A DNA stretch of 46,386 bases from Bacteroidota bacterium (GTDB lineage: Bacteria; Bacteroidota; Bacteroidia; Chitinophagales; Chitinophagaceae): the NCBI GenBank assembly GCA_026391415.1, contig JAPLEL010000174.1, forward strand, positions 1 through 46,386, in the 5' to 3' direction. Of this stretch, positions 8,199 through 18,962 are shown one piece after another. Position 1 is the stretch's first letter; each line of letters opens with the position of its first letter. The notes beneath the pieces were generated by a model. That model searched no databases, was not told where the DNA came from, and was given only the letters and a program-made list of their open reading frames with translations. Both the position numbers and the translations under genes were made by a program.

Positions 8199-9263
8199 TT
8201 AATTTCTATAATACGTGTAATTTTCTTTGGTAATAATATCAATCGGCATGAAATATTTTTTTTCTACAGGAATGGCAAAAGCCAAGTGTTGGTATAAAGC
8301 CATAACCCCTCTATAGCCTTGTTCTTGGGGTTTCTGACATATTAAAAAATCTATTCCGCCAGATTTCAGATACTCAATATTTTTTTGTAAAAAATCAAAC
8401 CCTATTAACAATATTTTTTTCTTTGATTGTTCTAAAAAACGTGCCACATCAGAAACCCTTGAATTGGTGATAAAAAAAACTTTAATATCATCATCCTCTT
8501 TAAGCGCTTTAGAAAGTGAACGTTGAATAGATTGATAGTCTGTATTCCTTACATCAATTTGTAAAATTGGATTTCTCAATTTATTGTCTTTAAAATAGGC
8601 ACGAAATCCTTCTGACTTCTTTAACAAATGGTGATGTGTATCAATTTCTTTTGAAATATTTACCACTAAGATTTTATCGGTTTGTTTTGTGAGATAGCTA
8701 ATTAAATTGGCCCCCAAATAGCCGCTATGAAACAGATTTGGCCCCATATAACTCAAGCTGCCAGTATTAGGCAAATCAGAATCAATTAGAACGTAAGGAA
8801 TATTTTGACTCTTACATTTTTCCGAAAAAGCAATAGACTCATTGGTAAAAGATGGTGCAAACAAAACACCGTCTGGATTAGACTTTAAAATAATTTTTGA
8901 TTGCTTAACAAATGACTCTTTTAAGTTTTGATCAAAAAAATAAATATCTATATTCACACCAAACTGATTCAATTCTAAATTGGCTTGCTCTATCCCTTTT
9001 AAAGGCGCTTCCCAGAAACTTGTTTCGTCTGAACCTTTTGGAATAAGGGTAGCAAGTTTAAATATTTTTCTTGATGCCAGCCTTTGTGCTAATAAATTGG
9101 GCTGATAATTTAATTCAAGAATTATTTTATTAATCTTTTCTTTAGTTTTTTCAGATACCCCAATCCTATTGTGGATGACCCTATCAACAGTAGCGATAGA
9201 CACATTAGCCCTTCTGGCAATTTCTTTTACCCCAGTAAGTTCGGCATTGACTTTTTTGCTCAT
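8199..9263 (-). CDS. LacI-family transcriptional regulator
   Basis: A 354-residue DNA-binding regulator. The N-terminal helix-turn-helix (about residues 10-35: GVKEIARRANVSIATVDRVI) and hinge (LNYQPNLLAQRLAS) are followed by a periplasmic-binding-protein-like effector domain (about 65-350), with segments such as PDGVLFAPSF and IPYVLIDSDL. It is co-transcribed with nagB-like and nagA upstream and the oxidoreductase downstream. Two matching palindromes, each centred on CpG, lie upstream of susC (18912-18925) and of the DegT gene (23092-23105). They are the most obvious candidate operators for this regulator (inference). The effector is presumably a sugar or sugar phosphate released by the locus. 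Confidence 0.92.
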   Translation of the reverse strand: MSKKVNAELTGVKEIARRANVSIATVDRVIHNRIGVSEKTKEKINKIILELNYQPNLLAQRLASRKIFKLATLIPKGSDETSFWEAPLKGIEQANLELNQFGVNIDIYFFDQNLKESFVKQSKIILKSNPDGVLFAPSFTNESIAFSEKCKSQNIPYVLIDSDLPNTGSLSYMGPNLFHSGYLGANLISYLTKQTDKILVVNISKEIDTHHHLLKKSEGFRAYFKDNKLRNPILQIDVRNTDYQSIQRSLSKALKEDDDIKVFFITNSRVSDVARFLEQSKKKILLIGFDFLQKNIEYLKSGGIDFLICQKPQEQGYRGVMALYQHLAFAIPVEKKYFMPIDIITKENYTYYRN

Positions 9264-9287
9264 GCAATCGTTTTGATATGGCTAAAA

Positions 9288-10073
9288 TTAAGCAATGTTG
9301 AATGTATTTAAATTTCCAATATTTAGGGCACTTTGCACATCCAAAAATAAAATGGCGTTTGAGTGTGTTCGAAGAATAGTAGACGGAAATTCTTCTGAAA
9401 TATGTTGTTTCAATGTATTGAAAACTGCTACAGCTTTGGTTGCTCCTGGAACTACACAAAAAATAAACCGGCCTTTTAACAAGGTGGGAATGGTAAGTGT
9501 TAGTGCATGTGTTGGCACTTGCTCAATCGTTTCAAAACAACCATCGTTTACTTGTTGTTGTCTGCATGGCGCTTCTAATTCAACCATTTTTACGCCAACA
9601 GGATCATTAAAATCTGCCACTGGTGGATCATTAAAAGCTAAATGGCCATTTTCTCCAATTCCCATACAAACTATATCTGGTGCATATTCCAATAATAAAT
9701 TTTCATAGCGTGCGCATTCTTCTAAAATATCTGCTGCATTTCCATTTATTAAATGCACTGAATGAAAAGGCACTAAATTAAACAAACGCTGCTTTAGAAA
9801 ATTACCGAATCCTTGTGAAGCAGCTGCGTCTAAACCAACATATTCATCCATATGAAATGCATTGATTCTAGACCAGTCTATTTCTAATTTTATAAGTGCC
9901 GCTAAAAACTCATTTTGAGAAGGTGCTGCAGCAAAAATAATATTAAGGTATGGTTGTGTAGTTAATAATTCATTGATTTTATCCTTCAAAAGTTCAGCAG
10001 CTGCACTGCCCATTTCTGCACGCGTTTGATATACTTGTACCTCTAAAAGGCTTGCCTTAAACTGCTGGATCAT
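9288..10073 (-). CDS. nagB: Glucosamine-6-phosphate deaminase-like protein
   Basis: A 261-residue cytoplasmic enzyme of the NagB / 6-phosphogluconolactonase fold. NagB converts glucosamine 6-phosphate to fructose 6-phosphate and ammonia. The MDEYVGL motif is intact (75-81; Asp76). The second catalytic motif reads GENGHLAFNDPP (140-151). Relative to Escherichia coli NagB (VDGHIAFNEP), the Asp141 position is Asn142 and the Glu148 position is Asp149, while the His is kept. The same pattern, as I recall, marks a Bacteroidota clade annotated as deaminase. It lies 51 bases after nagA, which would make its substrate. It could be a deaminase with altered catalytic residues or act on a related amino-sugar phosphate. 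Confidence 0.8.
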   Translation of the reverse strand: MIQQFKASLLEVQVYQTRAEMGSAAAELLKDKINELLTTQPYLNIIFAAAPSQNEFLAALIKLEIDWSRINAFHMDEYVGLDAAASQGFGNFLKQRLFNLVPFHSVHLINGNAADILEECARYENLLLEYAPDIVCMGIGENGHLAFNDPPVADFNDPVGVKMVELEAPCRQQQVNDGCFETIEQVPTHALTLTIPTLLKGRFIFCVVPGATKAVAVFNTLKQHISEEFPSTILRTHSNAILFLDVQSALNIGNLNTFNIA

Positions 10074-10124
10074 TTTTATTTTCTTTTGAATGAAGCGTTT
10101 AGCTCTATACTTTAAAAAAGCAAT

Positions 10125-11321
10125 CTAATTTTTTGAATACAAAACTTCACCTTTAATAATTGTTTTATCTATTTCAATTTGTTCATTGAATAATACAATA
10201 TCTGCGTGCTTCCCAACATCCAAACTACCTTTTGTGGCATGAACACCCATGATTCTTGCAGGTGTAGTGGACATCATTTTAATTGCATCAATTAACGGAA
10301 TATCAGTCATTTGAATCATAGTTCTCACTAGTCTGTTTGTAGTGGCAACACTACCTGCAAACGCAGTCCTATCAAGTAGTTTAGCCACACCGTCTTCAAT
10401 TAACACTTTAAGTCCATTGTCTTTATTTCCTAATACACTTTCGCCCTCAGGCATCCCTGCACCACGCATAGCATCGGTAATTAATGCTATTCTATCTGGT
10501 CCTTTAATTTTATAAATCAATTGTAACAATGGCGCAGGCAAATGAATTCCATCAGCAATAATTTCTACATCCATCTCGTCTATTAAAAAAGCACTTTCAA
10601 TAACACCAGCATAACGATAGCCATTCCTTCTTGTAACACCAGACATGGCAGAATACAAATGCGTAAAAAGACTATACCCATTTTTAGATGCCAATACAAC
10701 ATCTTCATAAATAGCATCAGTGTGCGCTACCGAAGCAATGATTCCTGCCTCTTGTAAATACCTTCCAAAATTGATTGCGCCATTTAACTCTGGTGCAGCA
10801 CTCCAACGCTTAATAACCGATTTAAATCGATTAATATAGGTTTTGTATTCATCTGGATTGGGATCTCTAATATAATCCGGCATTTGAGCCCCACGTTGAC
10901 TCATGGCAAAATAAGGACCTTCAATATGCATCCCTAAAAAGGTTGCGCCTTTTGTGTTTTTGGCATTGGCTATTTCATATTGGAGAAGCGTATTCCACAA
11001 ACTTTCAGTATCACTAGTTAATGTAGTAGGCACCATTGCTGTTGTACCATATTGTAAATGCATTTCAGCAATCTTTAAGAAAGCCAATTCAGTGCCATCC
11101 ATAAAATCATGACCGCCACCACCATGTACATGTATGTCAATAAATCCTGGAGAAATATATTGTTGTGCTGCATCTATTTCAATGGCGTCATTCACTGTTA
11201 CATCTCCTATTGTAACAGTTTCAATTATTCCAGCTTCATTAACCACAACCGTTCCCGATTCAATGATGCATGAAGGCGTTATAATTTTTCCATTAAATAT
11301 TTTCAATTTCTTGCCCATCAA
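10125..11321 (-). CDS. nagA: N-acetylglucosamine-6-phosphate deacetylase
   Basis: A 398-residue amidohydrolase that removes acetate from N-acetylglucosamine 6-phosphate in the cytoplasm. Visible motifs are IDIHVHGGGGHDFMDG with metal-type His64 and His66, IEGPYF with Glu134, SVAHTDA with His200, THLYSAMSG with His221, and ITDAMRG with the catalytic Asp283. Length is normal for NagA. It sits between a sugar permease (24 bases upstream) and the NagB-like gene, giving an import, deacetylation and deamination order. The window has no GlcNAc kinase to supply its phosphorylated substrate, so that must be encoded elsewhere, or the substrate differs. Confidence 0.93.
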   Translation of the reverse strand: MMGKKLKIFNGKIITPSCIIESGTVVVNEAGIIETVTIGDVTVNDAIEIDAAQQYISPGFIDIHVHGGGGHDFMDGTELAFLKIAEMHLQYGTTAMVPTTLTSDTESLWNTLLQYEIANAKNTKGATFLGMHIEGPYFAMSQRGAQMPDYIRDPNPDEYKTYINRFKSVIKRWSAAPELNGAINFGRYLQEAGIIASVAHTDAIYEDVVLASKNGYSLFTHLYSAMSGVTRRNGYRYAGVIESAFLIDEMDVEIIADGIHLPAPLLQLIYKIKGPDRIALITDAMRGAGMPEGESVLGNKDNGLKVLIEDGVAKLLDRTAFAGSVATTNRLVRTMIQMTDIPLIDAIKMMSTTPARIMGVHATKGSLDVGKHADIVLFNEQIEIDKTIIKGEVLYSKN

Positions 11322-11345
11322 TCCCTCGAAATTTATTAAACCAAA

Positions 11346-12668
11346 TTAAACTTTCCATTTTCTTATACGATGTCCTACCGTTGCATAAAACACTAAATAA
11401 ATATAACAAGGAAACAATACCCAATAGGCTAATCTTAAATCGAATTTATCTGCAAAATATCCATAAAACAATGGTAGTATAGCATTACCACAAAGTCCCA
11501 TAATTAAAATAGAACCACCTAGTTTTGTAAACCTTCCTAATCCGTCTAAAGCTAACGGCCAAATACCTGCCCAAATTAATGAATTAGACAATCCTAATAA
11601 TACTACAAACCAAATTGAAATATCTGTAGTATGTCCTAGAAATTGCACTTGTCCTTTTGAAAAAATAATTAGCAATGTAAAGCAAGTACCCAATAAAGTA
11701 CAGGTACGTAATGCATTTACTTGTTTAATAAAACGGGGTATGCAAATAATGCCAATGATATATCCACAAACAGTAGCTGCTAATGTATAGGAAGGAAATA
11801 CTTTGGCTTCCATGAGTTGTATGTTCATTGATCCCGCATAACCAATTACTGTATCAATTGCTATTACTTGCGTTCCAACATGTAAAAAAATACCAATAGC
11901 TCCTAGAATTAAATGTGGAAATTGAAAGATGCTTGTTTTACCACTATTAGCCTCGGCTACTGCAGCGGTTTCATGTTCCGTATCAATTTCAGGAATAGGA
12001 GAAAATCGAATTAATAATCCCAAACAAAAAAGCACAGCGCTCACTACAGCATAAGGAACCGTAACCCTACGAATAAATTCATCAAGCGCAATACTTCTTA
12101 CTACACCAGTCATTGATGGCAATTGTTTAAACAATGCACTATCTGTAGCCTTAAGTATTACTGCAGCAAATACCAAAGGCGCAAGAACACCAGCGCCTTT
12201 ATTAAAGATGCCCATAATGCTAATCCGCTGAGCAGCACTTTCCCTAGGTCCCAATACAGTAATATAAGGATTTGCTGCTGTTTGCAAAATAGCAAGACCT
12301 GCACCTAGTGTAAATAATCCCATTAAAAAAATGGGATACGTTCTACCAAGAGACGCAGGTACAAAAATCAACGCACCCAAAGACATCACCCAAAAACCTA
12401 TCATCATGCCTTTTTTAAATCCTGTCTTTTTAAGTAAAAAAGAAGCCGGAATTGACATAATAAAATAAGATATATAAAATGCAAACGTTACAAAATACGC
12501 TTGAAAATTAGTGAGTTCACAAGCAATTTTAAAATAGGGAATTAATATAGAATTCGCCCATGATACAAAGCCAAAAATGAAAAACATAATTCCAATAATT
12601 GCTATTGAAATTTTGGTTTGCCATTTACTTAAACTTTCAACGCTTACTGCTTGTGGGTTTGTTTTCAT
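11346..12668 (-). CDS. FHS-family sugar/H+ symporter (FucP/GluP/NagP-like MFS)
   Basis: A 440-residue inner-membrane major-facilitator permease with about 12 hydrophobic helices. The first half contains FYISYFIMSIPASFLLKKTG and a GAGLAILQTAANPYITVLGP segment, signature features of the fucose/glucose-galactose/GlcNAc symporter group. It would carry a monosaccharide from periplasm to cytoplasm with protons. Its place between the SusD-partner lipoprotein and nagA suggests GlcNAc or another N-acetylated amino sugar (NagP-like role, inference). L-fucose is an alternative given the GH95-type gene across the divergent promoter region. Confidence 0.88.
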   Translation of the reverse strand: MKTNPQAVSVESLSKWQTKISIAIIGIMFFIFGFVSWANSILIPYFKIACELTNFQAYFVTFAFYISYFIMSIPASFLLKKTGFKKGMMIGFWVMSLGALIFVPASLGRTYPIFLMGLFTLGAGLAILQTAANPYITVLGPRESAAQRISIMGIFNKGAGVLAPLVFAAVILKATDSALFKQLPSMTGVVRSIALDEFIRRVTVPYAVVSAVLFCLGLLIRFSPIPEIDTEHETAAVAEANSGKTSIFQFPHLILGAIGIFLHVGTQVIAIDTVIGYAGSMNIQLMEAKVFPSYTLAATVCGYIIGIICIPRFIKQVNALRTCTLLGTCFTLLIIFSKGQVQFLGHTTDISIWFVVLLGLSNSLIWAGIWPLALDGLGRFTKLGGSILIMGLCGNAILPLFYGYFADKFDLRLAYWVLFPCYIYLVFYATVGHRIRKWKV

Positions 12669-12695
12669 AAAGTGTTTTTATTGGTAAATGACCAT

Positions 12696-13655
12696 TTAAT
12701 AAATAGTCAAATTAATGGTCTTTGAAGTTTGCTTGGTTTCATTAATCGAATTATTAGACGACGTAAATACTGCTTTATAAGTACCAGGAGTTGCGTACAC
12801 ATAACGATATTCCTTAAGTGCTGCACTAGTCATACCTTTTAATGCAATAGACAAATCAGGGCCAAGGTTTATTTTGTCTATATTAATTCCAGTACTGATT
12901 GCCCAGTTTTCACTAGTTGGATCATTTGCTGTTGTATAGTTGTTTCCTTGTAGCACAATTTTTGCCGTGGTAATTGCCGATAATGCAGGAGCAGTTGTAG
13001 CACTTTGATCAACCAATTGAAAACCTGCACTTGGTTCATCCGATAAAGTCAGCGCCACAGTGTTGTTCAATTTTTTACCGCTAGTAAGTGTAAGTGATTG
13101 AATAGACCACTGACGAGCCACTCCATTCACCCCTTGCGGCTTGGTGATATATTTAAAAGCAATGTATAAAGGCTTTCCAGCAACCATTATATCAGTTACA
13201 TCCGCAGAGGTAGCTAAAAAAGTAGTTGTTGTACCATACTTAAACCTTGCTGTAATATCTGTCCAAGTAGCCGCTTTTACAGCTGTCATACTACTATAAT
13301 CGCCTTTAAAATCGGTTGATGCCATTACATACAATTGATTTAGTTGTGTACCTAAATTGACTGCTGTTGAAAAAGCTAATACGGCAGTTTGTCCTGTTAC
13401 ATCAACAATATGACCATCTTTGAAGTCATAATCTTTTAATGTTTCTCCAGAATAAAAAGAGATGTCTTGTGCTTCTCCACCTTGAAAGGCAAAGCGCACA
13501 GAAGTTCCTGCTTTATATGATACTGAATCTGTAGTTATATTAAAATTTTCTAAACCGTCAACAGGCAGATTTTTTTGGCAAGAAATAAGTATACTAGAAG
13601 CCATCATTACAATGATACTTAAGCTAGCTAATTTATTTTTATAATTTGTTCTCAT
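12696..13655 (-). CDS. DUF5017-type surface lipoprotein (SusE/F-like position)
   Basis: A 319-residue lipoprotein with a lipobox ILISC (Cys26). The mature protein starts with VDGLENFNITTDSVSYKAGTSVRF, resembling the N-terminal immunoglobulin-like part of DUF5017 proteins, which occur directly downstream of susD genes in Bacteroidota. The remainder looks beta-rich and ends near a FTSSNNSINETKQ strand. The gene follows susD by 27 bases and precedes the permease by 27 bases. The likely role is a cell-surface glycan-binding protein that helps SusC/SusD capture substrate. Direct glycan binding is inferred from position. Confidence 0.78.
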   Translation of the reverse strand: MRTNYKNKLASLSIIVMMASSILISCQKNLPVDGLENFNITTDSVSYKAGTSVRFAFQGGEAQDISFYSGETLKDYDFKDGHIVDVTGQTAVLAFSTAVNLGTQLNQLYVMASTDFKGDYSSMTAVKAATWTDITARFKYGTTTTFLATSADVTDIMVAGKPLYIAFKYITKPQGVNGVARQWSIQSLTLTSGKKLNNTVALTLSDEPSAGFQLVDQSATTAPALSAITTAKIVLQGNNYTTANDPTSENWAISTGINIDKINLGPDLSIALKGMTSAALKEYRYVYATPGTYKAVFTSSNNSINETKQTSKTINLTIY

Positions 13656-13682
13656 ACATATTTTTTTTAGAATGATTAATGA

Positions 13683-15632
13683 TTACCAACCAGGGTTTTG
13701 AACCATTTTTAAATTCACATTCATTTCTGATGCAGGTATTGGAAATAAAGTATCTCTTAACTGCACATTAGAATAACATTTTGCAAAAGTTGCAGCGAAA
13801 GTTGGGTTCTGACTAATTACAAGTGTTGCCATATCTTGGCTTGTTTTGTAAAAAATTCCCCAACGAATTAAATCTGCTTTACGCATATTTTCAAAACACA
13901 ATTCGCGCATACGCTCGTCTTGAATAAATTTCTGAAAACTAGTATAATTCGCTGCAGCACCAGTACCTACCGACATTGGAAGATAAGTATTAATAGTAGC
14001 TGTAGCAGTAGCACCTGTTCCACCGCCACCAGTAATGGTTACTGTTGGTGCTGATGTATAACCTTTACCTTCATAAAACGGCGCGCCAGTTGTAGAAGAT
14101 GGACTTGTATATACACTAGAAGGAACGGTTAAAATAGTGTCTTTTACTAACGTAATTGCAGATATAGTTGTTCCTGTTAAAGTGGCTATAGCAAGAGCAC
14201 CGGTTCCACCGCCACCAGTAATTGTTACTGTTGGTAAGGTTGTATAACCTGTACCTGGTTTTGTAACTGTAATAGTTGCAACACCAGTTGACCAACTCCT
14301 ACTTCTAATAGCATTAATATCATTTATGGCTGCAGCAGTAGGTGCATTATTAATTTCATTTTCCGCTTCTGCATGCATTAACAAAACATCAGAATAACGC
14401 AGCAAAACAACATTTTCTGGGGTTAGGTTTTGGTTTTTAGGTAGTAATGTTTCATACTCTCTTCTCCATTTACCAGGATACATCATATTTTTTTGAGCTG
14501 GTGTCACTGGAGGCGCATTGTAGTATGCTGGAGGGTTAGCTGATGGGCTAGTTCCAAATGATTTATTACCGTTTACCAATCCTGTTTTATCATACGCAAA
14601 GTGCGCAATATTCCACCACCTTCTATTATCTCCAGGGCCGTCTGCATCGTAAGAATCGTATAGTTTTGAACTACACATTAATTCATAAGATGTTTTTCCT
14701 GTAAGTGTGGTAGCAGCTGCTGTACCAAAAGTGTAAGGACTATTTTTCCAACCTTGGTATCCGCCTTGAATATATTGGTCTGTTTGGTTACCGTAAAACT
14801 CTACTTCCCAAATACTTTCTTTGGTTTCGTATTTGTCGCCAGCTAAGTTTACAAATATTTGAGGATAGCTAGAATTCAATCCATGCAATCCAGAATTCAT
14901 TACCAGCTCAGACCATTTTTTCACTTCCGCCCACCTGCTTTTATTACGTAATGGCGCACCAGCCATATACATATTTACACGTGCTAAAACTCCTCGAACA
15001 GCAGATTTACTAATGGCACCAGCTGAAGGCACTGCTGTAATTTCAGGAACCATTTTTTCGGCTGCTTCCATGTCTGCAATGATTTGCGCATATACTTCTG
15101 CAATACTAGCTCTTTCTGTATTTACATTTTCTATGTCTGTGGTAGGTTTTGTTTTTAATGGAACAGCACCAAAATTTTGTGTCAATAAAAAGTAATAATA
15201 CCCTCTTAAAAATAACACTTCACCTTTGGTTGCCCTACGAAAACTACTATCTAACGCAGGGTTATTATCAACGTTTGCAATAACATTGTTTGCTTTATTA
15301 ACGCCATCATATAAACTAGACCACAATTGGGTTATATAGCTACTTGAAGACGTGATGTCTGTATAACCTACAGGATAAGGAAATCCAATATATGTTGATC
15401 TGCCAGTAGTTCCTTCATCTCCTTGCCAGCCATACAAAAACAAGCCATTAAATGCATAGACACTATTGGTTCCTAACACAGAATAAACAGTAGCCCTTGC
15501 ATGGTTTAATTGATCAACTGACTGATAGTAGTTGGTGGGATTTAAAAATCCAGTTGGATTCTCTGCAAGAAATTTCTTACAAGCTGTTAAGCTTACAGAA
15601 AGTAGCAGGATAAAGAATAATATTTTTCTCAT
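13683..15632 (-). CDS. SusD/RagB family outer-membrane lipoprotein with inserted Gly-rich repeats
   Basis: A 649-residue SusD-type surface lipoprotein that caps the SusC transporter and binds glycans. The lipobox is LTAC (Cys18). The N-terminal helical part shows the usual [16 protein letters not shown], and [16 protein letters not shown] (133-148) is typical TPR-like Sus[21 protein letters not shown] (409-428) and [21 protein letters not shown] (572-592) are the conserved C-terminal signatures. Between these two lies an insert (about 451-560) with two copies of a [16 protein letters not shown] motif (from about 459 and 521). That makes the protein longer than a typical SusD (about 500-600 residues). 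It is 11 bases downstream of susC. The insert could be an extra surface module. Confidence 0.93.
   Translation of the reverse strand: MRKILFFILLLSVSLTACKKFLAENPTGFLNPTNYYQSVDQLNHARATVYSVLGTNSVYAFNGLFLYGWQGDEGTTGRSTYIGFPYPVGYTDITSSSSYITQLWSSLYDGVNKANNVIANVDNNPALDSSFRRATKGEVLFLRGYYYFLLTQNFGAVPLKTKPTTDIENVNTERASIAEVYAQIIADMEAAEKMVPEITAVPSAGAISKSAVRGVLARVNMYMAGAPLRNKSRWAEVKKWSELVMNSGLHGLNSSYPQIFVNLAGDKYETKESIWEVEFYGNQTDQYIQGGYQGWKNSPYTFGTAAATTLTGKTSYELMCSSKLYDSYDADGPGDNRRWWNIAHFAYDKTGLVNGNKSFGTSPSANPPAYYNAPPVTPAQKNMMYPGKWRREYETLLPKNQNLTPENVVLLRYSDVLLMHAEAENEINNAPTAAAINDINAIRSRSWSTGVATITVTKPGTGYTTLPTVTITGGGGTGALAIATLTGTTISAITLVKDTILTVPSSVYTSPSSTTGAPFYEGKGYTSAPTVTITGGGGTGATATATINTYLPMSVGTGAAANYTSFQKFIQDERMRELCFENMRKADLIRWGIFYKTSQDMATLVISQNPTFAATFAKCYSNVQLRDTLFPIPASEMNVNLKMVQNPGW
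14010..14258 (-). repeat. Pair of 63-bp direct repeats inside susD
   Basis: Positions 14196-14258 and 14010-14072 encode two near-identical 21-residue units. Both share [16 protein letters not shown] and a preceding G, and they are separated by about 120 bases of Thr/Ser-rich sequence. The DNA of the Gly-rich core is almost identical between the copies, suggesting recent duplication or gene conversion. Confidence 0.85.
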
Positions 15633-15643
15633 ATTGTTAAAAT

Positions 15644-18600
15644 TTAAAAATCAGCAATAATACTGAACACAATTGTTCTTGATTGAGGGTAAGAAGAATA
15701 ATCATACCCAGGAGTTAGGGTATTGTTTCTTGTTGAAACTTCAGGATCTAAACCAGAGTATTTGGTCCAAGTAATTAAGTTTTGTCCAGAAACAGATAGG
15801 TTTAAACTTTTTGCATAAAGCAATTTAGCAACACTATTTGGTGCACTATAATTTAATGCAAGTGTTTTTAAACGCAAATAAGAACCATCTTCAACTACCC
15901 TAGAAGACCAATAGCCAATGGGCCCTTGTCCTCTGGTTCTATAGTTTTCATTTGTTTGGTTATCAAAACTCCAACGATTACTATAACTAGCATATTGATT
16001 AATTAGGTGATAAGTATTACTATTACCTTCTAACAATAACCTGTTAGCATTATAGATATCATTTCCGTAAGACCATTGAAAGAACACATTCAAACTAAAA
16101 CGGTTGTAAGTAAAATTGTTATTAAATCCACCAACATGTATTGGCAAGCCGCTACCTATTACAGCAAGGTCACTACTATTAACAATTCCATCGCCATTTA
16201 AATCGCGGTATTTAATATCACCTGGTTGAATTGCTGTACGCGCACTACCATTCGTTGGAACATCTGCTTTTAATATATATATCCCAGGAGCAGGATTATT
16301 AAAATCAGATAACTGATAATTACCGTCCCAAATTTGACCAATCATCAAACCTGTAGACTGACCAATCCTAGCCATATACAATGGATCTTTAAACTGCGAA
16401 ACGTAAGATACGGTTGAGTTTAACGAAGTAGCACCCTGAGCCAGTGCAGTAATCATGTTGGCATTGAAACTAATATTAAAAGCCGTTTTCCAAGTAAAAT
16501 TCTTGGTAGCAATATTGGTAGTATTCAATGTAAATTCTACTCCTTTATTATTTAAAGAACCCACATTCTCTGTAATGGAAGAATAACCTGTTGATGCCGG
16601 AATTGCTGCATCTAATAATAAATTAGAAGTGCTTCTATTGTACCAATCTGCTTCTAACAAAATTCGATCATGTGCAAAACCCAATTCCAAACCAATATTG
16701 GTTGTGGTTGATTTTTCCCACTCAAGGGTTTTGTTGCCAATTAAATTAGTCAATCCAACAACTGGTATTTGGTTGCCCCAAGAATAACCATAATAGTTTG
16801 TGTTTAAACTAATTTGATCAAATGTTGCATAGTCAGCAACGCGGTTATTTCCGGTTGATCCATAACTAGCACGAATTTTAGCGGAAGAAATAGCCCTTAC
16901 TTTATCTTTAAAGAATTGCTCATTTCCTAAGTTCCAAGCAAATGCTGCACTAGGAAAATATCCCCAAGGATTTTGTGGGAACTTAGAAGATCCATCTCCT
17001 CTAAAAGTTGCAGTTAATAAATACAGTGATTTGTAATTGTAATCTAGTCTTCCAGCATAAGAAACCATTTCATTTTTTGATGGAGTAGATGAAAGGTTTG
17101 TTGGAGAAGTAGTTTCATACAAGCCATTAATACCCATACCAGGATCAGGTAAATTTCTACCGCCATATCCATTGGTAAATGACCTAGTTTGATTTAATTC
17201 AAATAAACCTAAAACACCCAAATGGTGTCCTCCTTTAAAATCTTTATTATAATTAATTGTGTTAGTATTAAACCAGTAAACAGTTTGTACGTTTCTGATA
17301 TAACCATTTACACCATTTGTGTTTGTTGGCACATTAGCACCTTGCGCTGTTAAAGTATCATAAAAACGTTCTTGTCTTAATTGACTATTTCTAATACCCG
17401 CACTACTTTTAAATACCAATCCTTTGATAGGCTCATAACTTAAAAATGTATTTGCGTTAAAAATATTATAGATATCCCAAGAATAAGTATGTTCTAATTC
17501 TGTTAAAGGATTTAAACGTGGATCTCCAGTACCACCTGCTTTTACAGCATCGGCATCTACTAAATCAGTTAATAAATTTCCATTACTACTTGCAGGTAGA
17601 ATAGGACGATACATCCATGACCTAGCAAAAACAAATGAAGTAGGAGTAGAAGTACTTAATACATCTGAATTAACCACTTCACCAAATCTTTGTGTATTAG
17701 TATAATCAGACGCAATACCTAATTTTAATTTATTGCTTATTGTATGATCTAGTGTAAATCTACCTGTTGCACGTTTAAAACCCGTATTTACAACAACACC
17801 TGTTTGATCATACAAAGAACCAGATAGTGAATATTTTGTTTGTTCATTTCCCCCACGTAGTGATAAACCATGTGTGCGATACAAACCATTCTGTATAATA
17901 TTATCCTGCATATTTACACCAGCCACGTCCTTATAGCTATTTAACCCAAGTTTAAAACTATCTAATGGTGCACTAGAAGTTAAGTTAGGAAAATAGGCCA
18001 TTGTATATGCGTAAGGTGCCGGATCTAATTCTAATTGATATTTCAAGAACTCATAAGGACTCATCAATTCTTTTTTCTTAAGATTGTCTTGAATACCAAA
18101 TGTATTGCTGAAAGTAATTACTGAATTTCCGCTTTTCCCTCTTTTGGTTTGAATAACTATTACACCGTTCGATGCACGAGATCCATAAACTGCGGTAGAA
18201 GATGCGTCTTTTAAAACACTAATTGATTCAATATCTTCTGCATTAAGTGTGTTTGGATTAAAATCTTCTAAAGGAAATCCATCCACCACAAATAAAGGAG
18301 AAGTGCTCTTTGTTAGAGAACCTGTTCCACGAATAACGATATTTGGTGTAACACCCGGCTGACCATCTCCAGAATTCACGCGCACACCAGCAAGTCTTCC
18401 TGAAAGTGCTTGCGCAATATCACCAACAGGTGCTTTTGACAAGTCTTTCATATTGGCCTGCGACACTGCACCAGTTAAGTCTTTCTTTCGAACAGTACCA
18501 TATCCAATTACAACTACATCATTTAACACAGCTGTTGAGGAAGTCATTGAAATGTTTAAAGATTTTGCTGTTCCCACAGTTATTTGCTGCGATTCAAAAC

Positions 18601-18880
18601 CAATATTTGAAATGACTAGCAAATCAGATGATTTTGCTTGTATTTTAAATTGTCCGGCAAAGTCTGAAACAGTCGTTTTATTGGTTGACTTGTTAAGTAC
18701 TGTTACACCAGCTAGTGGCGTATTAGCAGGACTCTCCAACACTTTTCCTGTGATTACTTTAGCATCTTGTGCATAAGAAATACTAAAACTAACACACATA
18801 AAAAATAGGAGCAGTAGACACTCCAGTCGATGTGACTTGTAGAACTTAGTTTTTATCATATTATTGGTTTTTTTGGGCAT
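15644..18880 (-). CDS. SusC/RagA family TonB-linked outer-membrane transporter
   Basis: A 1078-residue outer-membrane protein importing oligosaccharides with energy from TonB. In order: signal peptide (to about residue 38, ...SISYAQ), a carboxypeptidase-regulatory-like domain (about 42-112, [20 protein letters not shown]), and a plug with the SusC hallmark [19 protein letters not shown]. The plug continues with a VIRGTGSL...[10 protein letters not shown] segment, then a 22-strand-type barrel ends in an aromatic-terminated IADF. A second in-frame ATG at 18859 would shorten the N-terminus by 7 residues and is equally possible. A palindromic operator-like site sits 32 bases upstream (18912-18925). 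It heads an eight-gene operon running to 7128 with short gaps (11-51 bases). Confidence 0.95.
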   Translation of the reverse strand: MPKKTNNMIKTKFYKSHRLECLLLLFFMCVSFSISYAQDAKVITGKVLESPANTPLAGVTVLNKSTNKTTVSDFAGQFKIQAKSSDLLVISNIGFESQQITVGTAKSLNISMTSSTAVLNDVVVIGYGTVRKKDLTGAVSQANMKDLSKAPVGDIAQALSGRLAGVRVNSGDGQPGVTPNIVIRGTGSLTKSTSPLFVVDGFPLEDFNPNTLNAEDIESISVLKDASSTAVYGSRASNGVIVIQTKRGKSGNSVITFSNTFGIQDNLKKKELMSPYEFLKYQLELDPAPYAYTMAYFPNLTSSAPLDSFKLGLNSYKDVAGVNMQDNIIQNGLYRTHGLSLRGGNEQTKYSLSGSLYDQTGVVVNTGFKRATGRFTLDHTISNKLKLGIASDYTNTQRFGEVVNSDVLSTSTPTSFVFARSWMYRPILPASSNGNLLTDLVDADAVKAGGTGDPRLNPLTELEHTYSWDIYNIFNANTFLSYEPIKGLVFKSSAGIRNSQLRQERFYDTLTAQGANVPTNTNGVNGYIRNVQTVYWFNTNTINYNKDFKGGHHLGVLGLFELNQTRSFTNGYGGRNLPDPGMGINGLYETTSPTNLSSTPSKNEMVSYAGRLDYNYKSLYLLTATFRGDGSSKFPQNPWGYFPSAAFAWNLGNEQFFKDKVRAISSAKIRASYGSTGNNRVADYATFDQISLNTNYYGYSWGNQIPVVGLTNLIGNKTLEWEKSTTTNIGLELGFAHDRILLEADWYNRSTSNLLLDAAIPASTGYSSITENVGSLNNKGVEFTLNTTNIATKNFTWKTAFNISFNANMITALAQGATSLNSTVSYVSQFKDPLYMARIGQSTGLMIGQIWDGNYQLSDFNNPAPGIYILKADVPTNGSARTAIQPGDIKYRDLNGDGIVNSSDLAVIGSGLPIHVGGFNNNFTYNRFSLNVFFQWSYGNDIYNANRLLLEGNSNTYHLINQYASYSNRWSFDNQTNENYRTRGQGPIGYWSSRVVEDGSYLRLKTLALNYSAPNSVAKLLYAKSLNLSVSGQNLITWTKYSGLDPEVSTRNNTLTPGYDYSSYPQSRTIVFSIIADF

Positions 18881-18911
18881 ATAAAATTCATTTCTGTTCT
18901 TTTAATACTTT

Positions 18912-18925
18912 CGGGTGCGTACCCG
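18912..18925. promoter_or_regulatory. LacI-type operator candidate upstream of susC
   Basis: The 14-mer CGGGTGCGTACCCG is an almost perfect palindrome around a central CG (ideal CGGGTAC/GTACCCG, one mismatch). It lies in the 82-base gap before susC and matches the site before the DegT gene. Central CpG palindromes are typical of LacI-family operators, and a LacI-type gene lies in the same operon. Confidence 0.6.
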
Positions 18926-18962
18926 ATTTTTGTTTTGTTAATGATTATTCAATTTGATTAAT

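Noticed and set aside
9295-9708. 137-codon plus-strand open frame inside the nagB-like gene
   Set aside because: Antisense to the catalytic motifs of the deaminase-like protein, with no domain or signal of its own.
12683-12695. TGGT/ACCA inverted repeat just upstream of the permease gene as a third LacI-type site
   Set aside because: Arms of only 4 bp and no central CpG or CGTACCCG half-site; compatible with chance.
18453-18776. 107-codon plus-strand open frame inside susC
   Set aside because: It lies antisense to the conserved plug and signal region of SusC and has no family features; it is a shadow of a strongly coding strand.
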